From Bacilli bacterium (GTDB taxonomy: Bacteria; Bacillota; Bacilli; Tumebacillales; JAQBPP01), in NCBI GenBank assembly GCA_028287455.1, contig JAQBPP010000076.1, positions 1 through 9,622 of the forward strand: DNA of 9,622 nt, given 5' to 3'. The number at the start of each line of letters is the position of its first letter. Position 1 is the stretch's first letter. The translations under genes and the position numbers were made by a program. Shown here in pieces: positions 1-6,864 of this stretch. The notes below the pieces were generated by a model that searched no databases, was not told where the DNA came from, and was given only the letters and a program-made list of their open reading frames with translations.

Positions 1-775
1 TCGCCGCGTTAATCCCAATTACCTGCCCCGCGATATTCACCAATGCACCGCCAGAGTTGCCGGGGTTAATGGCTGCGTCTGTTTGCAGATAGGTTTCTGT
101 CATTCCGCTGCCAACCGGAATATCCCGCCTGAGTGCGGATATAACACCAACAGTAACGGTCTGGTTGAGACTGAGTCCGAGGGGATTGCCAATAGCGATT
201 GCCGGTTCCCCGATTTGCAGTTTATCTGAGTCGCCAAATTGTGCGGGCGTAATGTTCTTGATTTTGGAAAGATCGGAAATGCGAACCACTGCCAGGTCGG
301 TCGTCGGGTCGGTGCCAATCACTTTGGCCTGAACTTTCTCATCCTGGATGACCACTTGCACATCTGTTGCATCCTGCACCACGTGATTGTTGGTGACGAT
401 ATCTCCATTGCCATCGATCAAAACACCGGAGCCGGAACCTGCCATTTGTTCCTGCTTCGACATGCTGAATGGGTTCGTATACTTTTGCAAGTTTACGACA
501 CCGACTACGGCCGGCTTTACCTTATTCACAGCAGAAATAATGCTGTCATTGCTCACCTGATAGGAAATGTTTTGGGCAGCACCTGTTGACGGATCGTTCC
601 CCGCTGCAGTCTGATTGGCAGGCAGCTGTTGGTTGATCTGCTTTTGTACGAGCGATGGGAGGATGGCAATCGTTGTGCCAGAACCTGCCAGAGCGGACAC
701 CACGATCACCGCAATCCATTTCGCAGTGGAAGAAGATTTGAAGGGTTTGTGCTGCAATTCATCATAGAATCCCAA
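1..775 (-). CDS. htrA: HtrA/DegP-family serine protease, N-terminal part (cut by window edge)
   Basis: This is a membrane-anchored serine protease that degrades or refolds damaged proteins outside the cytoplasmic membrane. The first 258 codons are visible and the C-terminus lies beyond the left edge. Residues 1-19 are a short cytoplasmic tail and about 20-42 form one hydrophobic anchor (WIAVIVVSALAGSG...). A Gln/Asn-rich linker follows, then the trypsin-like domain with the full triad: H131 in TNNHVV, D160 in TDLAVV and S241 in GNSGG. The PDZ domain expected in the family would lie outside the window. The TTG start at 775 is chosen because a perfect GGGAGGAGG lies 8 nt upstream and the nearby ATGs are out of frame. 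An htrA-like gene next to walJ is the usual Bacillales arrangement, but here a plus-strand gene lies between them, so this gene probably uses its own promoter. Which HtrA paralogue it is (HtrA, HtrB or HtrC/YyxA) cannot be decided. Confidence 0.95.
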   Translation of the reverse strand, partial: MGFYDELQHKPFKSSSTAKWIAVIVVSALAGSGTTIAILPSLVQKQINQQLPANQTAAGNDPSTGAAQNISYQVSNDSIISAVNKVKPAVVGVVNLQKYTNPFSMSKQEQMAGSGSGVLIDGNGDIVTNNHVVQDATDVQVVIQDEKVQAKVIGTDPTTDLAVVRISDLSKIKNITPAQFGDSDKLQIGEPAIAIGNPLGLSLNQTVTVGVISALRRDIPVGSGMTETYLQTDAAINPGNSGGALVNIAGQVIGINAA

Positions 776-783
776 TTGATTTT

Positions 784-792
784 CCTCCTCCC
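784..792 (-). promoter_or_regulatory. Ribosome binding site fixing the htrA TTG start
   Basis: GGGAGGAGG on the minus strand ends 8 nt before the TTG at 775. This is a near-perfect match to the 16S rRNA tail. No ATG or GTG in the protease frame lies at a suitable distance, so the TTG start is well supported. Confidence 0.85.
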
Positions 793-805
793 AAGAGTCT
801 GTTGG

Positions 806-834
806 ATCACATTTGGTAGTGTGTGAAAACTCAA
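806..834 (-). promoter_or_regulatory. Candidate SigA-type promoter of htrA
   Basis: On the minus strand TTGAGT (834-829) and TGTGAT (811-806) are separated by exactly 17 nt. Each hexamer matches consensus at 4 of 6 positions. The predicted transcription start would be near 799, only about 25 nt before the htrA start codon. A separate promoter fits because the gene between walJ and htrA runs the other way. I saw no obvious WalR box (TGTWAH-N5-TGTWAH) here. Confidence 0.4.
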
Positions 835-849
835 TCGAACTCTGATTAC

Positions 850-879
850 GTTTACCCGCAAGCATTTCCGGCGAAACTG
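850..879 (+). promoter_or_regulatory. Candidate SigF/SigB-like promoter of the 73-aa gene
   Basis: GTTTA (850-854), a 15-nt spacer and GGCGAAACTG (870-879) match the B. subtilis forespore SigF consensus GYWTA-N15-GGNRANANTW at 5 of 5 and 9 of 10 positions. The -35 also resembles the SigB element GTTTAA, while the -10 fits SigB (GGGTAT) poorly. Transcription would start near 886, giving a leader of about 27 nt that contains the ribosome binding site. No better SigA promoter was seen for this gene. A leader feature of unknown meaning follows: AACTG (875-879) can pair with CAGTT (894-898). Confidence 0.4.
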
Positions 880-898
880 GAACTAGTGAACTTCAGTT

Positions 899-903
899 AG
901 GAG
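899..903 (+). promoter_or_regulatory. Ribosome binding site deciding the start of the 73-aa gene
   Basis: AGGAG ends 9 nt before ATG 913. The earlier in-frame ATG at 904 directly follows it with no spacer, so 913 is the likely start. Confidence 0.7.
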
Positions 904-912
904 ATGCGAGAC

Positions 913-1134
913 ATGAACAACTCATCCAATTTGCCGTTTGAAGTGGATATCATCGCTCAACTTGGCGATTTAAAAGAAGTAGATTACAAAAACACCTTGA
1001 TTCTGACTGCACTGATAGATTTGCTGGTAGAGCGGAAATGGATTACTCGCAGTGAAGTGATGCAGCGTGCGCATCAACTGGACCAGGAGTACCCGCTTTA
1101 TTCAAAATATGACGATTCCTTCCCAAGCGCATAA
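913..1134 (+). CDS. Uncharacterised 73-aa protein between walJ and htrA
   Basis: This short gene encodes a charged, soluble protein without a signal peptide or membrane segment. I do not recognise a named family. Residues about 9-24 look like a short amphipathic start (FEVDIIAQLGDLKEVD). A long helix follows (about 24-43, YKNTLILTALIDLLVERKWI), then ITRSEVMQRAHQLD as a second helix. This helix-turn-helix-like pair also occurs in small subunits and in N-terminal segments of larger enzymes, so it gives no function. ATG 913 is preferred over the in-frame ATG at 904 because AGGAG (899-903) ends 9 nt before it but abuts 904. The gene is convergent with walJ (97 bp between stops) and divergent from htrA. 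Its promoter resembles a forespore sigma type, which would make it a candidate sporulation gene. That role is inference. Confidence 0.8.
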   Translation: MNNSSNLPFEVDIIAQLGDLKEVDYKNTLILTALIDLLVERKWITRSEVMQRAHQLDQEYPLYSKYDDSFPSA

Positions 1135-1177
1135 GGGAACAAGACTATGTAGTTCCATTGTCCAAAGCAGGCTGAAT

Positions 1178-1189
1178 CTGTACGTACAG
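1178..1189. repeat. 12-bp perfect palindrome in the walJ / 73-aa gene convergent gap
   Basis: CTGTACGTACAG reads the same on both strands. It lies in the 97-bp gap between the stop codons of the 73-aa gene and walJ. No T-run follows on either strand, so it is not a standard terminator. No canonical terminator was found for either gene in this gap. A run of seven T on the minus strand (1213-1207) lacks a stable stem before it. Confidence 0.4.
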
Positions 1190-1231
1190 TTTATCCGCTT
1201 AGCTGCAAAAAAACACATCCGAGCTGAAATA

Positions 1232-2029
1232 TTATCCTCGCTGGATGTTTTGCAAAGGGGTTGGACGGCTGCGGTAAGTTTGATTGAGCGCGATGTCTTC
1301 GCCTACATGAATGCCGCTGTTTTTTAATTTACCGTTCAACGTGAGCTCTGCCAGTTCCGGAAAATTGTTTTCCTTTGACTGGTGCGCCATATACACATGT
1401 TTGGTATATTTGGTCATCACTTCAAGCAAGGCATCTGCTGCTGTCTCATTGGACAAATGCCCTTTGTCTCCGAGTACGCGGCGTTTTAAATGCCAAGGAT
1501 AACGGCCCACGCGCACCATTTCCGGATCATGGTTGGTCTCCAAAATATACGCGTCTGAATCCTGGATCGTATCCATGATCCGCTGACTGACATAGCCCAA
1601 ATCGGTGGCAAGCGTCAGTTTCGTGCTGCCTTCATAGAAGCAAAATCCAACCGGATCTGTACAGTCGTGCGAGATTTCAAACGGCTTCACCTGTAAGGAG
1701 CCAAACTGGATCCCTGCCTCTTTGTCCAAATAGCGGCGTTGTTCGGGCAATATTTCCCCTATTTGCTTCTCGAGTTCCAGCCAGGTTAATTCGGTGGCAT
1801 AAATCGGTGTTTTCCATTTGCGGGCGACTGCACCGAGGCCGCGAATATGATCTGAATGTTCATGCGTGATTAAAATCGCATCGAGGGCGCCTGCCGAAAC
1901 GGCAATTTCCTCAAATGCGGCGGTGATCTGCTTGAGCGTCACACCTGCATCGATTAAAATCTTCGCATCGTCTGTTTCCACATATGTAGAGTTTCCACTG
2001 CTTCCACTTGCAAGTACACTAAAACGCAC
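1232..2029 (-). CDS. walJ: WalJ (YycJ) metallo-beta-lactamase-fold hydrolase
   Basis: This cytoplasmic MBL-fold protein is the last gene of the wal operon. Homologues are described as 5'-exonucleases linked to DNA repair and to coordination of cell division with replication. The 265 residues carry the full metal-binding set. THEHSDH places H56, H58, D60 and H61; further ligand candidates are H121 (SHDCTDPVGF), D143 (LATDLG), H191 (GHLSN) and H216 (MAHQS). The N-terminal MRFSVLASGSSGNS is typical of the family. The start is GTG at 2029, 3 nt after the yycI stop, with AGAGGGA 7 nt upstream. That site lies across the end of yycI, so translation is probably coupled. The length is usual for the family and nothing looks broken. 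Confidence 0.95.
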   Translation of the reverse strand: MRFSVLASGSSGNSTYVETDDAKILIDAGVTLKQITAAFEEIAVSAGALDAILITHEHSDHIRGLGAVARKWKTPIYATELTWLELEKQIGEILPEQRRYLDKEAGIQFGSLQVKPFEISHDCTDPVGFCFYEGSTKLTLATDLGYVSQRIMDTIQDSDAYILETNHDPEMVRVGRYPWHLKRRVLGDKGHLSNETAADALLEVMTKYTKHVYMAHQSKENNFPELAELTLNGKLKNSGIHVGEDIALNQTYRSRPTPLQNIQRG

Positions 2030-2032
2030 CGG

Positions 2033-2893
2033 TTAGTCCCTCTCTTCTCCCTGTACTTCCCCAGTAAAGCCATTCACATAAAACGATCCTCTGTCAGTCA
2101 AAATTCGCCACATGGGAGCCACATACCAATCATTTTCGTTGTTAATCCGCTTGCTGTAGTACCCAAGCTGGATGCTCTGAATCTTCATTCCCTCCGGCTG
2201 CTGCACTTGTGCGGACAGTGAATCCGCGAAGGAATGCAGCGCGTTTAATGCGGGCAGCACTTGCTGCTTGTTGCCCTCTTCCCCAAGCACTTGCAGACAA
2301 TTCTGCGTATAGGACTCCACCCGATCGGTCGAAATGTTCACCAACAGCGCTGCAGTGAAGAGCGCATACTGATTGTACATCTGCAAATAGCGCACTGTCT
2401 TCTGCTGTCCTGTTCCTGTCAGTGTGGTATCCAGTTGATATTCGCTCGCTCTCCACACATGGGGGCTAAGCAGTTCATACAAATGATCGACTCCTTTATA
2501 ATTGAGCGGCTCCGAGGCTGGATGAAGAAACCGCTTCTGATACGTCCCGGCTTGTACGTAAGTAAACACTGCTGAATCGTCCATCACTGGGACCTGTGGG
2601 GCGATCGTTTTGTCTTTCCAATTCTCCAGGGACTTCTTCGCCACCTCTTCAGCCGCCGTTTGGTCAAAGCGGACATGCAAATAACGCAGCTCTGGCGTCG
2701 TGCGCGGCACATCGGTGATCATCAGCTGAACGCCGCGAGAGTCAAGCACTGCCTTGACATCCTTGAGCTGATCGGCATAGGACTGTACGTAAGCGGCCTG
2801 CTCTGTTCTGACAGCCAGGTAGCGCCAGCCGAGCAGAACATCCAGCAGGAGAAACGCCAACAGCAGATAAGTTTTTGCTCTACCCCAGTCCAT
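2033..2893 (-). CDS. yycI: YycI, WalK regulatory membrane protein
   Basis: This single-pass membrane protein works with YycH to set WalK activity; in B. subtilis the two contact WalK through their membrane segments and hold it back. The 286 residues begin MDWGRAKTYLLLAFLLLDVLLGW. One transmembrane helix spans about 7-24, preceded by a very short cytoplasmic tail with the MDW start typical of YycI. The rest is a soluble extracytoplasmic domain, ending in a region (about 233-283) rich in Trp, Tyr and Gly (YYSKRINNENDWYVAPMWRILTDRG). The start codon lies within the last codons of yycH (14-nt overlap). A modest GGGGTGG sits just upstream, so the gene is probably translated by coupling. Sequence conservation is low across the family, so the call rests on the N-terminal motif, length and position. 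Confidence 0.92.
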   Translation of the reverse strand: MDWGRAKTYLLLAFLLLDVLLGWRYLAVRTEQAAYVQSYADQLKDVKAVLDSRGVQLMITDVPRTTPELRYLHVRFDQTAAEEVAKKSLENWKDKTIAPQVPVMDDSAVFTYVQAGTYQKRFLHPASEPLNYKGVDHLYELLSPHVWRASEYQLDTTLTGTGQQKTVRYLQMYNQYALFTAALLVNISTDRVESYTQNCLQVLGEEGNKQQVLPALNALHSFADSLSAQVQQPEGMKIQSIQLGYYSKRINNENDWYVAPMWRILTDRGSFYVNGFTGEVQGEERD

Positions 2894-4238
2894 CTAACCA
2901 CCCCGACGAATCCGTCCAGTCAGCGCCAGTTACACCGTCAAGCAGCCACTGCTTATTTTTCGCCGTTACTTCCCACACCGGGTAAAGCCCAAGCGAGAGA
3001 GCGGAAGAACCGTCGCTAACCGTATGCAGCACCAGTTCAATTGCAGTGACATCCCCTGTGGTGATTGCGCGCTTGTCCAGCTGCAGCCAAAGTGCGTCTG
3101 CCGCAAGAAGCTTCAACTTGGGTGCTGTTTCCTGGGAGTCAGTCAAGTAAAAAAGCGGCCTTCCCATCGTTTCCACACCTCCTGAGCCCACCCAGACCTT
3201 AACGCTGCTCAAGGAATCGAACACTGGGAACCCATCGACGTACTTGCGAAACGTAAACTCATGCTGGCTCGCATCAGCAGCAGAAACTAACTCCTTAGCG
3301 TCCCCCAGCGACACGCGAAAGTTTCCGTTCAATCCCCCATGCGAATTGGTGAAGTCGAGCGCACTTTTTAACCCATTGTCCAATAGGTTCGCCGTGGAAC
3401 GGCCACCGCTGCCTGCCTGCAAGGAATAATTGGTATACGAGATGGTTTGACCCGCCAAATCCATCTGTACCCCGCGCGCGCCATCCGTGTAAATCTGGTT
3501 GCCCGAAGGTTCTTTGATCGTTCTGATCAGCGACAAATCTACAAAAAAGGAATTCACCAACGGCTGCACTTGGTAGGCTTTGATCGTAAAATGCTCCTCA
3601 AGCACTTGCAGAGGATTAGTCGGCAAATAATAGGGATTTAACCGTGTGCCATACTGTGAATAAACCGGTTCCTGGCTAAATTTGTCTGTAATTGAATTCA
3701 AATCAATGGGTAGGATTGCTTTGCTAGTGTAGGCTTTTAAACCAGACTGCACAATGATTCTTAAATCGGAGCCCTCTTTATAATAATGCAGCCATGCTGT
3801 TTGCTGCACATTTGCCGGCAACGGCAGCCCGAGCGCATGATCGGTCCGATCGCTTGCTGGCGGCAGTTCATCCTTGACTGTAATTGCCTTGCTGCTGGAA
3901 ATTTTATGCCAAAGATCATCCGTAAAATCGATCGGCACCCAGTCAGTGACGGCGATCTTTTTTAACAAATCCAGCGCCTGGTTGAACGGATCCGTAAACG
4001 GACGCAGTACAACGTGCCCGTCGTCCCCTTCATGAATGACAATCTCTGCAGGAAGTGCGACCTGGTTGACCGTTTTTCCGGGTCCAAGCGCGGATGCAGG
4101 TGTATAAGTGATCGCCACTGGACTGGAATCCGATACGGGCGTGTCATTCCACAGCGCGTACGATAAGACCAAAGAGGAAGCCACCAGCAAACACAAAACT
4201 GAAGTTTTCATTCGTTCCAAAGTCAGCTTGCTGTTCAT
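2880..4238 (-). CDS. yycH: YycH, WalK regulatory membrane protein
   Basis: YycH is the second accessory regulator of WalK and acts with YycI at the outer face of the membrane. The 452 residues match the usual length of about 450. A positively charged start (MNSKLTLERMK) leads into one membrane helix at about 11-29 (TSVLCLLVASSLVLSYALW). The remainder is extracytoplasmic and has no cysteine and no catalytic motif, as expected for a regulatory protein. The ATG at 4238 overlaps the walK stop as ATGA. A strong GGAGGGGAG lies about 6 nt upstream inside walK. The 3' end overlaps yycI by 14 nt. Identification uses topology, length and operon position, because YycH proteins diverge quickly. Confidence 0.93.
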   Translation of the reverse strand: MNSKLTLERMKTSVLCLLVASSLVLSYALWNDTPVSDSSPVAITYTPASALGPGKTVNQVALPAEIVIHEGDDGHVVLRPFTDPFNQALDLLKKIAVTDWVPIDFTDDLWHKISSSKAITVKDELPPASDRTDHALGLPLPANVQQTAWLHYYKEGSDLRIIVQSGLKAYTSKAILPIDLNSITDKFSQEPVYSQYGTRLNPYYLPTNPLQVLEEHFTIKAYQVQPLVNSFFVDLSLIRTIKEPSGNQIYTDGARGVQMDLAGQTISYTNYSLQAGSGGRSTANLLDNGLKSALDFTNSHGGLNGNFRVSLGDAKELVSAADASQHEFTFRKYVDGFPVFDSLSSVKVWVGSGGVETMGRPLFYLTDSQETAPKLKLLAADALWLQLDKRAITTGDVTAIELVLHTVSDGSSALSLGLYPVWEVTAKNKQWLLDGVTGADWTDSSGWLDGLG

Positions 4239-6010
4239 CGCGCGCTCCCCTCCACTGTTCGAAGTGAAAAGGTCACTATCGTACCCCGATCGATTTCACT
4301 GTCCACTGAAATGGTGCCGCCATGCGCTTCAATGATTTGTTGTACAATGGATAATCCAAGCCCTGTACCGCCCAGTTTGCGGCTGCGTGCTTTGTCGACC
4401 CGATAAAATCGCTCGAAAATGCGCGGTAAATCTTGCTCTGGAATCCCCACACCGGAATCTTGCACAGATACCGCCACACGGTTTGCCCCGTGCCTGGCGA
4501 CGGAAATCCGAATGGTGCCGTTCTCTGCTGTATATTTTAACGCATTGGACATCAGGTTGTCCCACACTTGATTCAGTTGGTCCACATCCGCCAGCAGCAG
4601 CGGCAGCCCGGGCTCAAGCTGCGTCGACAGTGTAATCTGATGCCGCTCACACAGAACACCAAACCGTTCGATCACATCGTTTAACATCTGCCGACAGGAT
4701 ACAGCCGTCATGCGCATCGCCACATTGCGCGCATCCAGCCGCGATAATTGCAGCAGATCGGATACCAACCTGACCATGCGGTCTGTCTCGCTGTGCAGCA
4801 CCTGCAAAAAACGCTTCGCTGTGGGCAATTCCTCCACTGCCCCGTCTTCAAGCGCCTCGATATAACTCTTAATAGTGGTCAAAGGTGTCCGTATCTCATG
4901 CGACACATTCGCGACAAAATCCCTCCGGTCACGTTGTTCCCGCTCCTCTTCCGTGATATCCCGCAGCACCAGAACCCGTCCGATCTGGCTTTGCTCTTCG
5001 TGGATGGGTGAGGAATACACCCGCAGCATTCGTCCGCCAGCACCCTCCAGAGTAAATTCCCCGGCTGCTCCGTTCCACAGTTGTTCCTGCACATTCGCCG
5101 GGATGACCGCATGCAGCTTATCCATCAGCTCAGTTTCTTGCTTGACACCTAGAAATTGCTGAGCCACCGGATTTACAAGGAAAAAGTTGTCAGCAGCCGA
5201 CATCGCCACCACGCCGTCTGACATGTGCAGCAGGATCGCTTCAATTCGACTTTTTTCACGATCATTTTGCTCCAGTGCCGACCTCAAACGCGCCGACAAT
5301 GTGTTAAAGGTTTGACCTAACTGTCCAATTTCATCGCTGCTTTTAACAGTTACTTGTTGAGAAAAGTCACCTTTGGCCATTGCAGAAGCCTTGCGCGTAA
5401 TCTCGAGGATTGGATTGGTGATCGTTCTGGCGAGCACAATACCAAGAATTCCGGACAACACAAGCGAAATCACAATTCCGGTGTAAAACAGCAGGTTAAT
5501 GTGCGAAATCGATTCGTAAATTTGGGTCATGGGCGCAATCAAATAGACAACACCCGCTACCTGCGAACCGTCCCGCACCGGCACCGCCAAGTAAGTAGAC
5601 AAATGATGGTTCTGCGGATCCTGCCGTATGGCCGAACCCCGCGTGCCCGACAGCGCTTGGGTGATTTCTGTGCTGTTTCTTTTTTCACCTATCGTCAAAG
5701 GATCATTTGATGCGGCGAGAATCGTCCCATTTTTGTCCAGCACATAGATGCCGCCACCCGACATTTGTGCAAATGTGTTCAGAAATTGCTGCAGCTCCTG
5801 TGGATTGTTGTCCTGCGCGGAATCCTTGCTGCTTAAGTACGGTTCCACATGGGTGGCTAACAGATTGGACGTAGAATAAAGGGTTGAGTTAAAATTCGTT
5901 AAAAAATACTCATTTAGCGACTGAACAAAATACATCCCGATCAACTGCATCGCAAACAGGATCAACAGCAAGTAAATCAGGACTAATTTCCACCTTATGC
6001 TGGCAAACAT
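4235..6010 (-). CDS. walK: WalK (YycG) cell-wall sensor histidine kinase
   Basis: This membrane histidine kinase phosphorylates WalR and controls cell-wall hydrolase genes. It has 591 residues. TM1 is at about 9-31, followed by an extracytoplasmic PAS-like (Cache) sensor at about 32-170 and TM2 at about 172-194. HAMP spans about 195-247 and a cytoplasmic PAS about 251-355. The HisKA domain carries the phosphorylated H371 in FVANVSHEIRTPL. The HATPase domain (about 470-588) has an N box around N485-N489, a G1 box DSGVGIP (518-524), an F-box-like FERFYRVD and a G2 box GGTGLGL (547-553). GGGAG lies 7 nt before the ATG, 15 nt after the walR stop. In the cytoplasmic PAS, three of the four zinc ligands reported for S. 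aureus WalK align with H262, D265 and E354. The fourth, H364 in S. aureus, is R350 here. Confidence 0.97.
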   Translation of the reverse strand: MFASIRWKLVLIYLLLILFAMQLIGMYFVQSLNEYFLTNFNSTLYSTSNLLATHVEPYLSSKDSAQDNNPQELQQFLNTFAQMSGGGIYVLDKNGTILAASNDPLTIGEKRNSTEITQALSGTRGSAIRQDPQNHHLSTYLAVPVRDGSQVAGVVYLIAPMTQIYESISHINLLFYTGIVISLVLSGILGIVLARTITNPILEITRKASAMAKGDFSQQVTVKSSDEIGQLGQTFNTLSARLRSALEQNDREKSRIEAILLHMSDGVVAMSAADNFFLVNPVAQQFLGVKQETELMDKLHAVIPANVQEQLWNGAAGEFTLEGAGGRMLRVYSSPIHEEQSQIGRVLVLRDITEEEREQRDRRDFVANVSHEIRTPLTTIKSYIEALEDGAVEELPTAKRFLQVLHSETDRMVRLVSDLLQLSRLDARNVAMRMTAVSCRQMLNDVIERFGVLCERHQITLSTQLEPGLPLLLADVDQLNQVWDNLMSNALKYTAENGTIRISVARHGANRVAVSVQDSGVGIPEQDLPRIFERFYRVDKARSRKLGGTGLGLSIVQQIIEAHGGTISVDSEIDRGTIVTFSLRTVEGSAR

Positions 6011-6025
6011 CGCGGCACTCCCTGC

Positions 6026-6712
6026 CTAACGACGGATGGTGTATCCTACACCCCGCTTGGTCACGATATACGCCGGGTTGGAAGGATCATCCTCTATTTT
6101 TTCGCGCAGCCGCCGAACCGTTACGTCTACAGTACGCACATCTCCAAAATAGTCATAGCCCCAGACTTCCTGCAGCAGATGTTCACGCGTCATGACCTGG
6201 CCGCGGTTTTTCATCAGATACAGCAGCAATTCATATTCCCGGTTCGTGATGTCGATGACATGGTCGCCTTTTACTACTTCATAAGTAACAGTATCAATCT
6301 TTAACTCCCCTGCGCGGTACTGTAATATCCCACTTAATGGATTATTGTCCGTTTGCCTGCGCAAGTTGGCTTTTACACGGGCGAGTAATTCGCGTGAGGA
6401 AAAAGGTTTGGTCACGTAATCATCCGCGCCTAACTCAAGCCCCATCACTTTGTCAATTTCGGTATCTCGCGCGGTCAACATGATGATTGGTGCTGACGAG
6501 AACCGCCGGACCTCCTGAGTCACCTGAAAACCGTCCCGTTTGGGCAGCATAACGTCCAGCAGAATCAAATCCGGCCTTTCCTGCTGGGCACGTTCGATTG
6601 CTTCATCTCCATCGTAAGCCACGCTCACTCGATAACCCTCTTTTTCCAACGAGAATTTCAGGATATCCGTGATCGGCTGTTCATCATCAACAACAAGAAT
6701 TTTTGACAGCAT
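6026..6712 (-). CDS. walR: WalR (YycF) OmpR-type response regulator
   Basis: WalR is the essential DNA-binding partner of WalK and regulates autolysins and other cell-wall genes. The 228 residues hold a receiver domain at about 3-118 with acidic pocket D9/D10, phospho-acceptor D53 (LILLDVMLP), T80 and K102. A winged-helix domain follows at about 130-228, with the highly conserved recognition region WGYDYFGDVRTVDVTVRRLREKIED (184-208). ATG 6712 is chosen over an in-frame GTG at 6721 because GAGGTG (6724-6719) sits 6 nt upstream of it. This also puts D53 and T101 at the numbering known from B. subtilis WalR, where T101 is phosphorylated by the kinase PrkC. It is the first gene of the operon and is divergent from the 125-aa gene. 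Confidence 0.98.
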   Translation of the reverse strand: MLSKILVVDDEQPITDILKFSLEKEGYRVSVAYDGDEAIERAQQERPDLILLDVMLPKRDGFQVTQEVRRFSSAPIIMLTARDTEIDKVMGLELGADDYVTKPFSSRELLARVKANLRRQTDNNPLSGILQYRAGELKIDTVTYEVVKGDHVIDITNREYELLLYLMKNRGQVMTREHLLQEVWGYDYFGDVRTVDVTVRRLREKIEDDPSNPAYIVTKRGVGYTIRR

Positions 6713-6718
6713 TGCTTT

Positions 6719-6724
6719 CACCTC
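6719..6724 (-). promoter_or_regulatory. Ribosome binding site deciding the walR start
   Basis: GAGGTG on the minus strand ends 6 nt before ATG 6712. It overlaps the alternative in-frame GTG at 6721-6719, which makes that upstream start unlikely. Confidence 0.75.
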
Positions 6725-6791
6725 ACCCTATTGAGATTCCCTACGCAGTGCGGAAATTCCTGTTTATTAGCTGCGTCCCTTTTTGCCAGCC

Positions 6792-6820
6792 ATTCTTTCT
6801 TTACTGTCAGTTATATTCAA
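6792..6820 (-). promoter_or_regulatory. Candidate SigA-type promoter of the walRK operon
   Basis: On the minus strand TTGAAT (6820-6815) and AAGAAT (6797-6792) are 17 nt apart. Each matches consensus at 4 of 6 positions. Transcription would start near 6785 and leave a leader of about 70 nt before the walR ATG. It is the best candidate in the 152-bp divergent gap and overlaps the proposed promoter of the opposing gene. Confidence 0.4.
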
Positions 6821-6840
6821 CCACGGCGCTGGAAATAGTA
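6811..6840 (+). promoter_or_regulatory. Candidate SigF-like promoter of the 125-aa gene
   Basis: TTATA (6811-6815), a 15-nt spacer and GGAAATAGTA (6831-6840) fit the forespore SigF consensus GYWTA-N15-GGNRANANTW at 4 of 5 and 10 of 10 positions. Transcription would start near 6846, just upstream of the AGGGGG site at 6851. The leader would be unusually short, and a 9-of-10 chance match to the -10 alone occurs elsewhere in the window, so this is tentative. Confidence 0.3.
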
Positions 6841-6864
6841 AAAGCAAAAAAGGGGGCTTACACG

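Noticed and set aside
1136..1156. GGAAC...GTTCC stem after the 73-aa gene as a terminator
   Set aside because: The stem has only 5 bp, the loop is 11 nt and no T-run follows.
1067..1327. Plus-strand frame overlapping the 73-aa gene and the 3' end of walJ
   Set aside because: It is out of frame with the 73-aa gene, lacks a ribosome binding site and overlaps the end of walJ antisense.
5354..5710. Long plus-strand open frame opposite walK (118 codons)
   Set aside because: It lies wholly antisense to well-conserved WalK domains, has no ribosome binding site, and its protein is basic and of random composition. It is a shadow frame.
6703..6864. N-terminal extension of the 125-aa gene back to 6703
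   Set aside because: It would cross the divergent promoter region and overlap the walR start. ATG 6865 has a strong AGGGGG site 8 nt upstream, and the protein starts naturally there.
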